A stretch of 64,000 bases of DNA from Halonotius roseus (lineage in GTDB: Archaea; Halobacteriota; Halobacteria; Halobacteriales; Haloferacaceae). The notes below the pieces were generated by a model. It worked only from the letters and a program-made list of their open reading frames with translations. It did no database searches and was not told the DNA's origin. Positions within the stretch are counted from its first letter, which is position 1; every line of letters begins with the position of its first letter. Positions 27,484-35,898 of the stretch are shown here, piece after piece. The position numbers were made by a program, and so were the translations under genes. The DNA is taken from NCBI RefSeq assembly GCF_006861655.1, contig NZ_SESI01000003.1:1-64000 (forward strand). Reading direction: 5' to 3'.

Positions 27484-27528
27484 GCTATTATACGCGTGGA
27501 GGGAAACCTGCTATTGCCATATAATAGC
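27484..27528. promoter_or_regulatory. 9-bp inverted repeat upstream of the HalOD1 gene
   Basis: GCTATTATA at 27484-27492 and TATAATAGC at 27520-27528 are perfect inverted copies 27 bases apart, right upstream of the HalOD1 ATG. It may be a structured leader or paired regulator sites; the AT-rich arms could also be TATA boxes. The rest of 27529-27763 has no supportable gene. Confidence 0.35.
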
Positions 27529-27763
27529 CAGATATGAGCATGGCCGTACTCTGTGTCACACTCTCTATGAATCTCCCATACCTGCTATACTGACCAAATA
27601 GTCCCACTTGCATTATGGGTTGCTTCTACTGCCCGATACGCGCCGTCTCTTCAGCACTCGCCGACTATTTCTATCCGGTCGTTGATGTGTGTGTGAGAGT
27701 GACCGATATAGAGCGTGTATTTAGCACCCTCTCCATCTTCGTCTCACACCAGCATCGGTCGCA

Positions 27764-28498
27764 TCACTCCTCACGAAGGTGTGCGGACGCCTCACGGCCA
27801 CCTGCGCTTAGTAGGAGGACGCCGAGAGCGACGAACCAGACAATCTGGGTAAGCCCGAAGATGCCACCGCCGATCTCACTGAGTACTGGAACCGCCGTGA
27901 GGATGCCTACAGTCCCGACCACGAACCCGAGGTAGTTTACCAGTCGGTGGAGAGCCCGCGCTCGCAGCGCGGCAACGCTCACGAGTAGCGTCCAGAGCCC
28001 GCCAATAATCTCGTTACCGCCGCCCAACCCGTCGATGACCGGATTAACTGCCAGCCAGACCGTGGTCGCCTGCGTTGGATCAGTACTGTAGAGGTCGACG
28101 ACGACCCCCGTCGCGAGGGTGGCAATCATCCCGCTGGCGATGACGAGACCGGCCCAGATGAGCCCGAATGCGGTCGTCGCCCGCATCAGCATCGGTGCGT
28201 CGGCTTTGAGATGCTCGTGAAGTGCCAGCGTGAGTGCCACCAGTACGATACCGAAGACCACGTAGATGAGCAGGTACATCGCGTACAGACTCGTCTCATT
28301 CGCGACGAACAGTTCGATCTCTTGGAGTACCCCAGTGACGCTTGCGAAATCGAGGATGACGAGGAAGTACGCGATACCAGCCACGTAAATGGCCGCCTCA
28401 ATGAGTGCGGCCAGACCTCCTACACGAAGGTAGTTCCACCGACTCGCACCGGTCGGCCGCTCAATACGTTCGACTGCTTGGTTAGTAGACGATGCCAT
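27764..28498 (-). CDS. DUF4386-like integral membrane protein
   Basis: A 244-residue membrane protein with about six to seven helices, including GGLAALIEAAIYVAGIAYFLV and a central LLIYVVFGIVLVALTLAL helix. The GGNEIIGGLWTLLVSVAALR segment and overall layout resemble DUF4386 proteins. Function unknown. The ATG at 28496-28498 lies about 25-30 bases after a CTTATGTAAA box on the minus strand, which supports this start over the GTG three codons earlier. Confidence 0.72.
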   Translation of the reverse strand: MASSTNQAVERIERPTGASRWNYLRVGGLAALIEAAIYVAGIAYFLVILDFASVTGVLQEIELFVANETSLYAMYLLIYVVFGIVLVALTLALHEHLKADAPMLMRATTAFGLIWAGLVIASGMIATLATGVVVDLYSTDPTQATTVWLAVNPVIDGLGGGNEIIGGLWTLLVSVAALRARALHRLVNYLGFVVGTVGILTAVPVLSEIGGGIFGLTQIVWFVALGVLLLSAGGREASAHLREE

Positions 28499-28946
28499 TT
28501 TTATCACTCATTTTACATAAGCTGTATGAGAATATAACCTTGTCGGTGGTTTCTCATCCGCGTGTCAGATTGTCTTCGTCCGTGCGGACAGTGCAAGATA
28601 CGCTCGTCACCGTACTCGACGGTCAGCCAAATACTGTGTCACTACCAATTGGCCGCGACAGGACAGTGGACTGCGTGAGTGCTTTTCGACCGAGCATCGT
28701 TGCAGCGTCTGCGCGTTCTATTCAGCAGTTGGCGAATCAGTTTATAGGGTAATTGATAGATAGCCGAGTGAGCGATACAGAGGAGTAATTGCTTACAAAT
28801 GCGTGCACAAGGTATACAACGATATCAATTCATTAGAAGGCTCTGTTGAAATCCTCTTCTTCGGACATATTATTGTATAAAACAGCTGGTCGCTGAAAAG
28901 TGCCTGGCCAATAGTTATTTTGTGAAACAGTTCATACAATACATAT
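28499..28946. other. AT-richer intergenic stretch without a supported gene
   Basis: About 450 bases between the DUF4386-like gene and the 55-residue membrane protein gene. No ORF here has haloarchaeal codon use. Near 28839-28860 the bases GGCTCTGTTGAAATCC resemble the outer ends of some prokaryotic insertion sequences, but no partner end or transposase is seen. The stretch 29115-29380 downstream likewise shows no gene. Confidence 0.4.
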
Positions 28947-29114
28947 GTGAATAAACCTCTTGTCGGGATGGGACTCGTATTTGCACTTGCATTCATTACT
29001 GGCATTGTGGGTGTAACCCTCTTTTCGGGGATTTTGACGATCGGGTTCGCCTCGCTCGCGGGTCTTTCCTCAATAGGGCTCGGCATAACAGGCTATGCCA
29101 TTAGCACGCAATAA
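28947..29114 (+). CDS. small two-helix membrane protein, GTG start
   Basis: Reading from GTG at 28947 gives 55 residues (MNKPLVGMGLVFALAF...), with two hydrophobic helices: about residues 7-28 and 30-51. An ATG at 28968 is a possible shorter start. The region upstream is AT-rich and could hold a promoter. It is surrounded by non-coding AT-rich DNA. The longer frame on the other strand lacks haloarchaeal acidity and is rejected. Function unknown. Confidence 0.5.
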   Translation: MNKPLVGMGLVFALAFITGIVGVTLFSGILTIGFASLAGLSSIGLGITGYAISTQ

Positions 29115-29380
29115 CTTCGCATCCAGAGACCTGTACATTATTACTCCTGTACTGAGTGATCGATCTCTCCCGTCGATCGGTCTCTGTTTGGCTGCATTCG
29201 CGCACCCCATCTTGCACGCCAACTATGGACACTATCTCCAGAATAACACTTATTTCGCTGAGTTGGCGAAGCACATCCACAGTTCTCGTGTTGAGGTGTC
29301 CGCTACCGCCATGCGTCCGTCGGATTCGTCGCTAACCACTACCCAACACTCATGTCAGTGCCGTTCGACAGCCATACCCA

Positions 29381-29878
29381 ATGAAGGACGGCGAACTCGA
29401 CGCGGTCGACCGTGCGATCCTCTATCACCTCCAGCAGGACGCCCGCCACACCTCCTCCAGCGAGATCGCCGACAAACTTGATCTCTCGGCGAGTACGATC
29501 CGCACCCGGCTCAACACCCTCGAAGAAAGCGGGATCATCCGCGGCTACCACATCGATATCGATTACGACCTTGCGGGCTACCCGCTGTACACCAAGATCA
29601 TCTGTACCGCGCCGGTGCCCGAGCGCGACAACCTCGCCGCCGACGCCCGCGAGATTCAGGGTGTCACCGCGGTGCGGGAGGTGATGACCGGCCAGCGAAA
29701 CGTCTACGTCAACGCCATCGGCCGCGACCACGACGACCTCAACCGGATCAGCACGGAGCTCAACCGCCTCGGCCTCGAAGTCGTCGACGAACAGCTCATC
29801 CGCGACGAGTACGTCTGCCAGTACCGCGGCTTTCTGGACGAGTTTGACGGGGCGGAGCTTTCGTCGACCGACGAGTAG
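29381..29878 (+). CDS. Lrp/AsnC family transcriptional regulator
   Basis: A 165-residue regulator with winged HTH (AILYHLQQDARHTSSSEIADKLDLSASTIRTRL) and a RAM-type C-terminal domain ending DEQLIRDEYVCQYRGF. Its stop is two bases from the end of the convergent TenA_E gene, so it may control neighbours or unlinked targets. It is more divergent in its C-terminal part than the Lrp at 17638. Confidence 0.88.
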   Translation: MKDGELDAVDRAILYHLQQDARHTSSSEIADKLDLSASTIRTRLNTLEESGIIRGYHIDIDYDLAGYPLYTKIICTAPVPERDNLAADAREIQGVTAVREVMTGQRNVYVNAIGRDHDDLNRISTELNRLGLEVVDEQLIRDEYVCQYRGFLDEFDGAELSSTDE

Positions 29879-29879
29879 C

Positions 29880-30584
29880 CTACCGCTCGTCGGCCTGGTC
29901 GTAGGGGGCGTCGAAGAAGGCAACCTCGTGGTCAACCGTCCGCTCAAAGAGCCGCGCGACACGCTGCTGGCGGCGCGCTGACAGCGTCGGGCCGATCGTA
30001 TCGAGTTGCTCGCGCAGCCACTCGACGAAGGCGACAAAACCGTCGTTGGCGTGGAGATCGATCCACTCAGCAAAATAGAACGGCTCGGGGCGATCCCCGG
30101 CCTCGCGGGTCGCCCACAAGAGATAGATCCATTCTGCCGGCACCAACACAGCCAGTGTTTCGGCGTAGCCGCCCTGTGCTTTCGCCGCGAGGAGGAGATC
30201 GATAAACGACTCCGTCGCTGCGGTTCGGTCGGGGGCCTGCCACCGCTCGGCGGGCACGTCGAGCGCGTCGAATGAGCGTTCGAAGTAGTCGTTCTCGTCA
30301 TCGGTGATGACATCGAGGAATTCGACGAACCGGCGTTTCTCGGTCATCGTCGGAGCCTGCCCGACGGCGTAGCCGAAGACACCGACCAGCGTGTCGACGA
30401 AGGCGTAATCCTGGAGGAGATACTGAGCCATCACTTCGTCGTCGAGGGTGCCCGCGCCCAGTTCCTGGGTAAATCGGTGATCGACAGCGTCGCTCCAGAC
30501 CGGCTCGCTTCGTTCGCGGAGCCAGTCGGTGAACCGCGGCTCGTCGCGGTCGGCGGCGTAGTCAACGAAGGAATCACCGCTCAT
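29880..30584 (-). CDS. TenA_E type thiamin salvage protein
   Basis: A 234-residue TenA-family all-helical protein. Its active-site position is Glu151 in VPAEWIY where classical TenA has Cys, which marks the TenA_E subgroup. In plants TenA_E proteins act on formylated and aminomethyl pyrimidines from thiamin breakdown. It is the second gene of an operon and overlaps the TenA_C gene by 4 bases. Start ATG at 30582-30584. Confidence 0.82.
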   Translation of the reverse strand: MSGDSFVDYAADRDEPRFTDWLRERSEPVWSDAVDHRFTQELGAGTLDDEVMAQYLLQDYAFVDTLVGVFGYAVGQAPTMTEKRRFVEFLDVITDDENDYFERSFDALDVPAERWQAPDRTAATESFIDLLLAAKAQGGYAETLAVLVPAEWIYLLWATREAGDRPEPFYFAEWIDLHANDGFVAFVEWLREQLDTIGPTLSARRQQRVARLFERTVDHEVAFFDAPYDQADER

Positions 30585-31240
30585 AGGCCCCAGTCCTCCA
30601 CGGTATAAGCCATCTCCCAGAATCTGTACTCCAGTTTCGCGCTGGTGAGGAATGCCTCCTCCATCGCCTCGCGCTCGCCAGGGTATCGCTCCCAGCAGTC
30701 GTCAACGAACCCCCGGCCCCAGGCCACGTCCTTGCGGAACTCATCGCCGGTGTAGGTGTCGATAAAGGGCGTGTACTCGTGGGTTTCGTCAGCCAACTCG
30801 GCCATGTGGTCGGCGATATCGAGGTAGCCCTGCATGCAGGGGTAGAGCGCGGCGGCGATCTCGGCGATGCTCCCCTCGTAGGCCGTCCGCAGCAGGAAGT
30901 TCGTGTAAGCGACACAGGTCGGGGCCTTCTCGGTCGCTTCCAGTTCGTCCTGTGAGATGCCGTAGTCGGCCGCAAACGACCGATGCAGATCCATTTCGGT
31001 GTCGAGAATGGTGTGCGCCACATCCAGCAGGGCGGTCATCCGTGCCTCGTCGCGGGCTTTTGTGCCCGCAAGTGCCCACAGCCGGGCGTAATCCTGCAAA
31101 TACCGATAATCCTGTTTGATCCAGTGTGCGAAGGCGTCGCTGTCGAGGCTGCCGTCGGCGAGTTCGACGACGAACGGATGGGTCTTCTGGGCCTGCCAGA
31201 TCGGTTCGCCGATTTCGAGGAGATGGTCGCTACCGGTCAT
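30581..31240 (-). CDS. tenA: TenA, aminopyrimidine aminohydrolase (thiaminase II)
   Basis: A 219-residue TenA_C protein. The nucleophile is Cys135 in ALYPCMQGY, the same numbering as the Bacillus enzyme. Other landmarks are DYRYLQDYARLWA near the N-terminus and an acidic residue in the substrate pocket. It makes hydroxymethylpyrimidine from amino-HMP during thiamin salvage. It is first in the pair with TenA_E and has a CTTATAG-type box upstream. Confidence 0.9.
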   Translation of the reverse strand: MTGSDHLLEIGEPIWQAQKTHPFVVELADGSLDSDAFAHWIKQDYRYLQDYARLWALAGTKARDEARMTALLDVAHTILDTEMDLHRSFAADYGISQDELEATEKAPTCVAYTNFLLRTAYEGSIAEIAAALYPCMQGYLDIADHMAELADETHEYTPFIDTYTGDEFRKDVAWGRGFVDDCWERYPGEREAMEEAFLTSAKLEYRFWEMAYTVEDWGL

Positions 31241-31285
31241 GGGATAGCCATCGTCTCGGCACTAACTATAAGCTGTTGATATAAC

Positions 31286-31861
31286 TTAGTTATCTTCGAC
31301 TGAGTCGGTGGCATCGCTTGGCCTGTCGATCTCGATCGTGGTATCGGGGTCACTGCTCGGATCGATCTCTCTAACCACGATATCGGCGACCTCCTCGACG
31401 AGGGTAAGATTCCGGCGACGGTATGCGACGACCATCCCGCGCACAAGCCCGTAGCTGATCGCGGTTGCAACGACAGCAAGAATCACGCAGCCGACGACCA
31501 GCCGGACGAGGAGGGGTCGGTTCCCCGACAGCGACAGCTCCACGGCGATCCCGCCATCGATCGGGCCGAGTAGATAGATCCCGAGCGGGACGCTCAGCGC
31601 GTAGATCCCCCATTTGACAAGCGGGTTGATGACGATCCCGGAGCTAAACAGCGCGACCGTGTTGATCCACGCGACCCGCGAGGCCAAGATCACCATCAGG
31701 ACAAGGTTCCCGCCAAGGGTCGGCAGGGTTGTCAGAAAGACCCCGATAGCAAAGCTGCCGGCGATCTGTTCGGGTGACTGGTCGTCGTCGAACGACGCCT
31801 CGATCGCATCGCGTACCCGATTTCGAACCCGACGGAGGCGAGCGATCCGAGGCCAACGCAT
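31286..31861 (-). CDS. DUF2062 membrane protein
   Basis: A 191-residue membrane protein matching DUF2062: the ASFDDDQSPEQIAGSFAIGVFLTTLPTLGGNLVL segment and INTVALFSSGIVINPLVKWGIYAL are characteristic. Four membrane helices are likely. The C-terminal 40 residues are acidic. Function unknown. The ATG at 31859-31861 is chosen; the longer frame upstream runs through a 24-bp repeat and is Cys-rich and unlikely. Confidence 0.78.
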   Translation of the reverse strand: MRWPRIARLRRVRNRVRDAIEASFDDDQSPEQIAGSFAIGVFLTTLPTLGGNLVLMVILASRVAWINTVALFSSGIVINPLVKWGIYALSVPLGIYLLGPIDGGIAVELSLSGNRPLLVRLVVGCVILAVVATAISYGLVRGMVVAYRRRNLTLVEEVADIVVREIDPSSDPDTTIEIDRPSDATDSVEDN

Positions 31862-31891
31862 ACCGGATAGCTCACACCACGGCGGCAAGAA

Positions 31892-31951
31892 CCTACTGCA
31901 CCCGTCATCGCACACCCTACTGTAGCCGCCATCGCACACCCTACTGCACCC
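31892..31951. repeat. 24-bp tandem repeat, 2.5 copies
   Basis: Unit one is 31892-31915, unit two 31916-31939, then 12 bases of a third. Units one and two differ at only a few positions. It lies upstream of the DUF2062 gene and downstream of the HiPIP gene. Confidence 0.8.
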
Positions 31952-31984
31952 GGTGTTGGACGCACGATCAACCCGACAGCCGGC

Positions 31985-32185
31985 TCAGCCGTTGTAGACC
32001 GCGTAGCTGATACACCACCCTTCGGGATCGATCTGTCCGGCAATCAGCGTACAGGCACCCATCCCGTCGCCGTTTTGATCCGGAACGTAGTACTGACAGC
32101 CGCCACACTGCTGGCCGTTGTTCGGGGTTGACTGATAGCTCAGGGCCGGCGGAGCCGCGTCGTCGCCTGTGAGTGAGTCACACAA
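31985..32185 (-). CDS. high-potential iron-sulfur protein (HiPIP)
   Basis: A 66-residue electron carrier with four Cys in HiPIP order: CGGC, then GAC, then GWC. The segment from the third Cys (C-x6-I-x3-G-W-C-x2-Y) fits the family signature exactly, so it should hold a [4Fe-4S] cluster. No ATG or GTG exists between the upstream in-frame stop (32234-32236) and the domain; a TTG at 32183-32185 is the only usual start. No signal peptide is seen, unlike bacterial HiPIPs. Confidence 0.8.
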   Translation of the reverse strand: MCDSLTGDDAAPPALSYQSTPNNGQQCGGCQYYVPDQNGDGMGACTLIAGQIDPEGWCISYAVYNG

Positions 32186-32289
32186 ATCATGGTTTGAGTC
32201 TCCACAAGGGGTAGTACCCGCCGGCGGCGACTTTCACCTGCCAGTCCATAGCCCTCCACGCGGATGGATCCGACACGCTGGCGCGAGCT

Positions 32290-33552
32290 ATGAACACACG
32301 AACACTCATCCTGATCACGCTGGTGGGAGTCAGTGCTCTCGCTGCCACGGGCGTGGTCGCCGCGACGACGGATAGTGCGACGGCAAGCGAGACAACGACC
32401 GTCGAAACAACCACCGGGGGCAACGCCCCTGATCCAGCAAACTACACACGATTGTATATCGATGACAGCTATCGGAATCTCGAACTCAAACCCGGCGACA
32501 GCGAGACCGTTACCGTCACCGTCGAAAACGGCGAGGACGAGGCGGTCGACATCTCGCCGCGGGTCGCCACGCCGCCGACCCGGAGCCAGCCACCGGTCGA
32601 AGCCGACTGGCTCTCGATCGACGGCGGCGAGACCACGCTCGATGCCGGCGAGTCTGTCGAGGTTGATATCACCGTCGACGTACCTGACGACGCCGAGATC
32701 GGCGACTACAGCGGGCTTGTGGCCTTCACCGACGAAACGCTCCGGTATCCGGGCCGACCGCCACAGCCGGTGCACAGCGTCTCGGTGAGCGTCAACGTCT
32801 GGGAGGAACCAACCGTCCAACTCAACTCGGAAACACACATCTACACCCATCTGCAGGCCGGCGAGACGATCAGCCGAGAGATCGAGATCTCCAACACCGG
32901 CGAGGAAGCCGTCCCGGTCAACCCGCAGTTCAACGCCGAGAACCGAGTTCGTCACCGACCGGGCGGTCGCACCACCCTGGATCGCTCGTGGGTGACGATC
33001 GACGCCCCGAGTGAGATCGCTCCCGGCGAGACCGACAGCGTCGAGCTGGCCGTCGAACCCCCCGCTGACGCCGAGCGCGGCGATTACAGCGCGACCGTCG
33101 ACCTCGGGATCACCGATCCGGCCCGGAACTCCGACAACACCTACTGGCAGCAGGTCGATCTCAACTTCCAGGTCTGGACGGCCCCCGAGGAGCCCTTCGA
33201 GACAAGCTTCAGTGTGAGCGAGTCGACAACCAACGCGACACTGGAACTCACCGCCAATCAGCGACGGCGCGCGGCGGAGCGAGGCCAGGAGGCCTCCTTC
33301 GACGTGACGTTTGTCGCGCCGGACGGCCGTGAGATTGACGCCGACCGCACCAGCCTGACGGACTCCGGCAGCGTCAACCTCGGCGCGCAGCGGCCACGGG
33401 AGACGACCGACGGCACCTACGCCGCCCGGGGAAGTCAGCAAACGTTCACCTATGAGATCGCTGATCCGGCCGCCGGCGAGTGGTCGGTTCAGATTATGCC
33501 GCAGAACACGATCGACTTCGGCTACGAGATCAGCCGCAACGAGGCGAACTGA
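32290..33552 (+). CDS. secreted protein with repeated Ig-like (NEW3/CARDB-type) domains
   Basis: A 420-residue exported protein. Residues 1-25 form a Sec signal peptide (LILITLVGVSALAATGVVAA). The rest has at least two beta-sandwich units, each with a KPGDSETVTVTVEN or PGETDSVELAVEP strand and a GDYSG/GDYSA turn, as in CARDB or alpha-galactosidase NEW3 domains. No lipobox or C-terminal anchor is visible. The protein is probably cell-surface and may bind polysaccharide or act as a scaffold. It is divergent from the HiPIP gene. Confidence 0.72.
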   Translation: MNTRTLILITLVGVSALAATGVVAATTDSATASETTTVETTTGGNAPDPANYTRLYIDDSYRNLELKPGDSETVTVTVENGEDEAVDISPRVATPPTRSQPPVEADWLSIDGGETTLDAGESVEVDITVDVPDDAEIGDYSGLVAFTDETLRYPGRPPQPVHSVSVSVNVWEEPTVQLNSETHIYTHLQAGETISREIEISNTGEEAVPVNPQFNAENRVRHRPGGRTTLDRSWVTIDAPSEIAPGETDSVELAVEPPADAERGDYSATVDLGITDPARNSDNTYWQQVDLNFQVWTAPEEPFETSFSVSESTTNATLELTANQRRRAAERGQEASFDVTFVAPDGREIDADRTSLTDSGSVNLGAQRPRETTDGTYAARGSQQTFTYEIADPAAGEWSVQIMPQNTIDFGYEISRNEAN

Positions 33553-33585
33553 GCGATCACGAGGCGTACAGGGCGATCGAAGCGA

Positions 33586-33840
33586 TCACGGGGTTAGCGA
33601 GGCGACGTTTGCCGGGCGACGCGCCTGCCAGACGTTCGCCCGCCCCCCGATGCGATCAAGCCGGAGCTCAACCAGTTTGCCGGCAGGGAGTGCTGCGAGC
33701 TCCTCTCTGAGTTCCTCATCTTCGTAATCAACGACCTGAAACACACGGTTCGCTGATGGATTCAGGAGATTGATTGCATTATTTGGATTCATCTCCGCAA
33801 CAATACGATATTCGTGTGGTTCGGATCGCTCCGTTTTCAT
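33586..33840 (-). CDS. small conserved-type hypothetical protein
   Basis: An 84-residue protein (MKTERSEPHEYRIVAEMNPNNAINLLNPS...). No known domain recognised. It has mixed charge and a likely alpha/beta fold, ending in QARRPANVASLTP. It lies opposite the end of the NEW3-type gene with about 34 bases between stops. Start ATG at 33838-33840. Confidence 0.6.
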   Translation of the reverse strand: MKTERSEPHEYRIVAEMNPNNAINLLNPSANRVFQVVDYEDEELREELAALPAGKLVELRLDRIGGRANVWQARRPANVASLTP

Positions 33841-34020
33841 ACTAAACGGATAGGAACTGCGATCGTCAAAAGATTTGCGCCTATATCTGTGAAGTACAAT
33901 CTCAAGACACTTTTAATACTACTATCCCACACTATTTTCCAGAAAATTTAATTTATGTTTATTTCTGTGCGCCCCTCGAAGGCGATAGGGCTACCCAACT
34001 GGAGCGGCTGGCACGCCACG

Positions 34021-34761
34021 ATGGACGAGGGTATCTTCGAGACGACGATCACCGACGGTGTGTTACAGGCGCGGCGACCACACACCGACTGGCTCTCGAC
34101 GGGTGTCGACGGCGGGCGACAGCACGCGGATGCGGCCTACAACGTGACCGTGCCTACCGGGTGGGAGAAAACCGATCTCCGAGCCTACATCGACCGGCGG
34201 GTGGCTGACGCTGGGTTCGACGCCGACGGGCCAGCGTTGCTGACGGGCGTCGAGCAACGACATGCGAGACGGGCCGCCCTCGACCCGGTCGAGGCGATCG
34301 TGACCGCGGGGCTCTCGAATCCGGCGACGCTACCGCCGCGGGACAGCATCGATACGTCGACGCCAACCCCTGAATCCGGCGATGCAGAATGCAACGCTGA
34401 TCACGGCCACCCCGGAACGATCAACATCATCGTCGGCACCTCGCGGGCCCTGCCGCCGGCCGCGCTAGCCAGCCTTCTCGCCAGCGTCGTCGAAGCCAAA
34501 ACGGCCACCCTCGCCCGCCGAACCGGCTTCACCGGCACGACGAGCGACGCGGTGATCGTCGGCAGCGACCCCGACGGCGAGCCAACGCGGTTTGTCGGCT
34601 CGGCCACAGCGGTCGGTAACGCAGCCCGCGCCTGTGTTCGGGACGGCCTCACCGCCGCATTGGACGCACGGTATCAGAACGAAGAACACCCCGAATCGGT
34701 TGGCGACGCCGACCACGGTATTGAGACGACGGCGACAGCAACGGTATCGACCCCGCGGTAG
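34021..34761 (+). CDS. cbiZ: adenosylcobinamide amidohydrolase CbiZ
   Basis: A 246-residue CbiZ-family enzyme. It cleaves the aminopropanol side chain of adenosylcobinamide to give adenosylcobyric acid, the archaeal salvage route. Landmarks are RPHTDWLSTGVDGG near the start, AYNVTVPTG, VTAGLSNPA and INIIVGTSRALPPAAL. I chose the ATG at 34021 (MDEGIFETTITDG) by family resemblance; the frame extends to an ATG at 33955, which fits the AT-rich promoter better, so the start is uncertain. A CTTTTAATACT box lies near 33908-33920. Cobalamin importer genes lie next door. Confidence 0.85.
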   Translation: MDEGIFETTITDGVLQARRPHTDWLSTGVDGGRQHADAAYNVTVPTGWEKTDLRAYIDRRVADAGFDADGPALLTGVEQRHARRAALDPVEAIVTAGLSNPATLPPRDSIDTSTPTPESGDAECNADHGHPGTINIIVGTSRALPPAALASLLASVVEAKTATLARRTGFTGTTSDAVIVGSDPDGEPTRFVGSATAVGNAARACVRDGLTAALDARYQNEEHPESVGDADHGIETTATATVSTPR

Positions 34762-34767
34762 GCGACG

Positions 34768-35841
34768 CTACGGTCGCTCCCGTAGTCGCGCGCTGGCAAC
34801 GATCGCCACCAGCGCGGCGACCGCAACACCGATCCCAAATCCTGGCGCGGAGACACCGGTTGCCGGGTCGCCGTCTTCGGTTGTAGTGCTCACATCCGCC
34901 GCCGAATCAGGGTGGAGTTGGGCACTGAGATTGCTGGTCGAGTAGACAACGCTCCGCGGGGCGGGTTGGTTGAGATACTGCACCGACAGGGTGGCGGTTC
35001 GGTTGTTCTGTCCTGCAGCTGTTTGGGAGTACGGGGTAGAGCCAAGAATCTGTCCTTCGGTCTGGTCGGTGACGATCAGCACCTCGGGATCGAGTGCGAT
35101 GACCGTCTCATCGTTCAGCTGTCGGTAGCCATCGAACTCGCTGGCAGCGACGTTCTCCCCGCCAGCCGTGGTGATGATCTCGTCGATAAACGTGTTGTTG
35201 CCGACGGCGAACCCGCCGAGCAGCGGGTACAGCACGCGTTGGCGAGCGGCGTCGGCGGTTTGGGATTCGGTCGCCGCGACATTTTGCCACATCCACGCGT
35301 TCGTTTCGGCGGCCGCGGCGGTGTTGCCGGTGAGCCGGCCGGTCGTCTGTGTTTTGGCAGCCACAGCTTCAAAATCGGTCGCCGCCGGGAAGTGATACAC
35401 CGTGAGGTTGGCATCTCGAAGCGTGGCAACGGTTTCACGGCTGGTCGCGTTCGGCGCGAGCACCAGATCCGGCTCGGTCGCTACCACCCGCTCGATGCTG
35501 ACGCCGAGACCGGCCGCCGAGACGTTGTCTCGCTGTTCGGCCCCATCGAGGTAGCTCGCGTACTGTGTGACGCCAACGACCTGGTCGGCCGCCCCGAGCG
35601 TCCACATCGTCTGGGCCGCACTCGGATTGGTCGTGGTGATACGCTCAGGACGGGAGTCGACGGTGACCGCCGTCCCGGTCGCATCGGTGAGCGTGACCGG
35701 GAACGAATCGTTTGCGGTCGGCGGGGAATCGCCACTCGACGGCGACGCCGTCGCCGACACAGGGTCGGCGGTCGCCACCCCAGCACCGAGACTCACAGCC
35801 ACCAACAGACACAGGATCAAAAGCGGTCGTCGACCGATCAT
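34768..35841 (-). CDS. btuF: cobalamin ABC transporter substrate-binding protein, PGF-CTERM anchored
   Basis: A 357-residue BtuF-type binding protein. Residues 1-25 form a Sec signal peptide. The periplasmic-binding domain runs from about 45 to 310. Recognition segments include VTVDSRPERITTTNPSAAQTMWTLGA and EVLIVTDQTEGQI. The C-terminus ends with a PGF motif, a hydrophobic helix and Arg-rich tail (PGFGIGVAVAAL...), the archaeosortase ArtA sorting signal, in place of a lipobox. It is divergent from btuC and converges with cbiZ. Confidence 0.88.
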   Translation of the reverse strand: MIGRRPLLILCLLVAVSLGAGVATADPVSATASPSSGDSPPTANDSFPVTLTDATGTAVTVDSRPERITTTNPSAAQTMWTLGAADQVVGVTQYASYLDGAEQRDNVSAAGLGVSIERVVATEPDLVLAPNATSRETVATLRDANLTVYHFPAATDFEAVAAKTQTTGRLTGNTAAAAETNAWMWQNVAATESQTADAARQRVLYPLLGGFAVGNNTFIDEIITTAGGENVAASEFDGYRQLNDETVIALDPEVLIVTDQTEGQILGSTPYSQTAAGQNNRTATLSVQYLNQPAPRSVVYSTSNLSAQLHPDSAADVSTTTEDGDPATGVSAPGFGIGVAVAALVAIVASARLRERP

Positions 35842-35859
35842 ACCCCATCTCCGGGTGAA

Positions 35860-35876
35860 GGCAATAAGTATTTGCC
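35860..35876. promoter_or_regulatory. palindrome in btuF-btuC divergent promoter
   Basis: GGCAA-TAAGTAT-TTGCC is an inverted repeat with 5-bp arms centred in the 57-base gap. The TAAGTAT centre could be the TATA element for one or both genes, so a bound dimer would block both. Regulator is not known. Confidence 0.45.
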
Positions 35877-35898
35877 TACTGCAACTCCGGTTTCATTC

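Noticed and set aside
27615-27935. 106-residue plus-strand frame
   Set aside because: Overlaps the DUF4386-like gene in antisense and has poor composition.
28839-28870. Possible insertion sequence end
   Set aside because: A single end-like stretch without a partner inverted repeat, target duplication or transposase is not enough.
28793-29086. 97-residue minus-strand frame
   Set aside because: Pro/Ser-rich and non-acidic; the plus-strand 55-residue membrane frame is the more likely gene.
31241-31285. TPP riboswitch before the tenA pair
   Set aside because: The upstream region is short and shows neither of the conserved TPP aptamer cores.
31892-31951. Possible CRISPR repeats
   Set aside because: Units are contiguous with no unique spacers and no cas gene lies nearby.
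32140-33441. 433-residue minus-strand frame opposite the secreted protein
   Set aside because: The plus strand has a signal peptide and repeated beta-sandwich motifs; the minus frame is a shadow.
34912-35898. Upstream extension of the btuC frame by 329 codons
   Set aside because: It overlaps btuF in antisense and lacks transporter sequence; the first BtuC helix starts at 35899.
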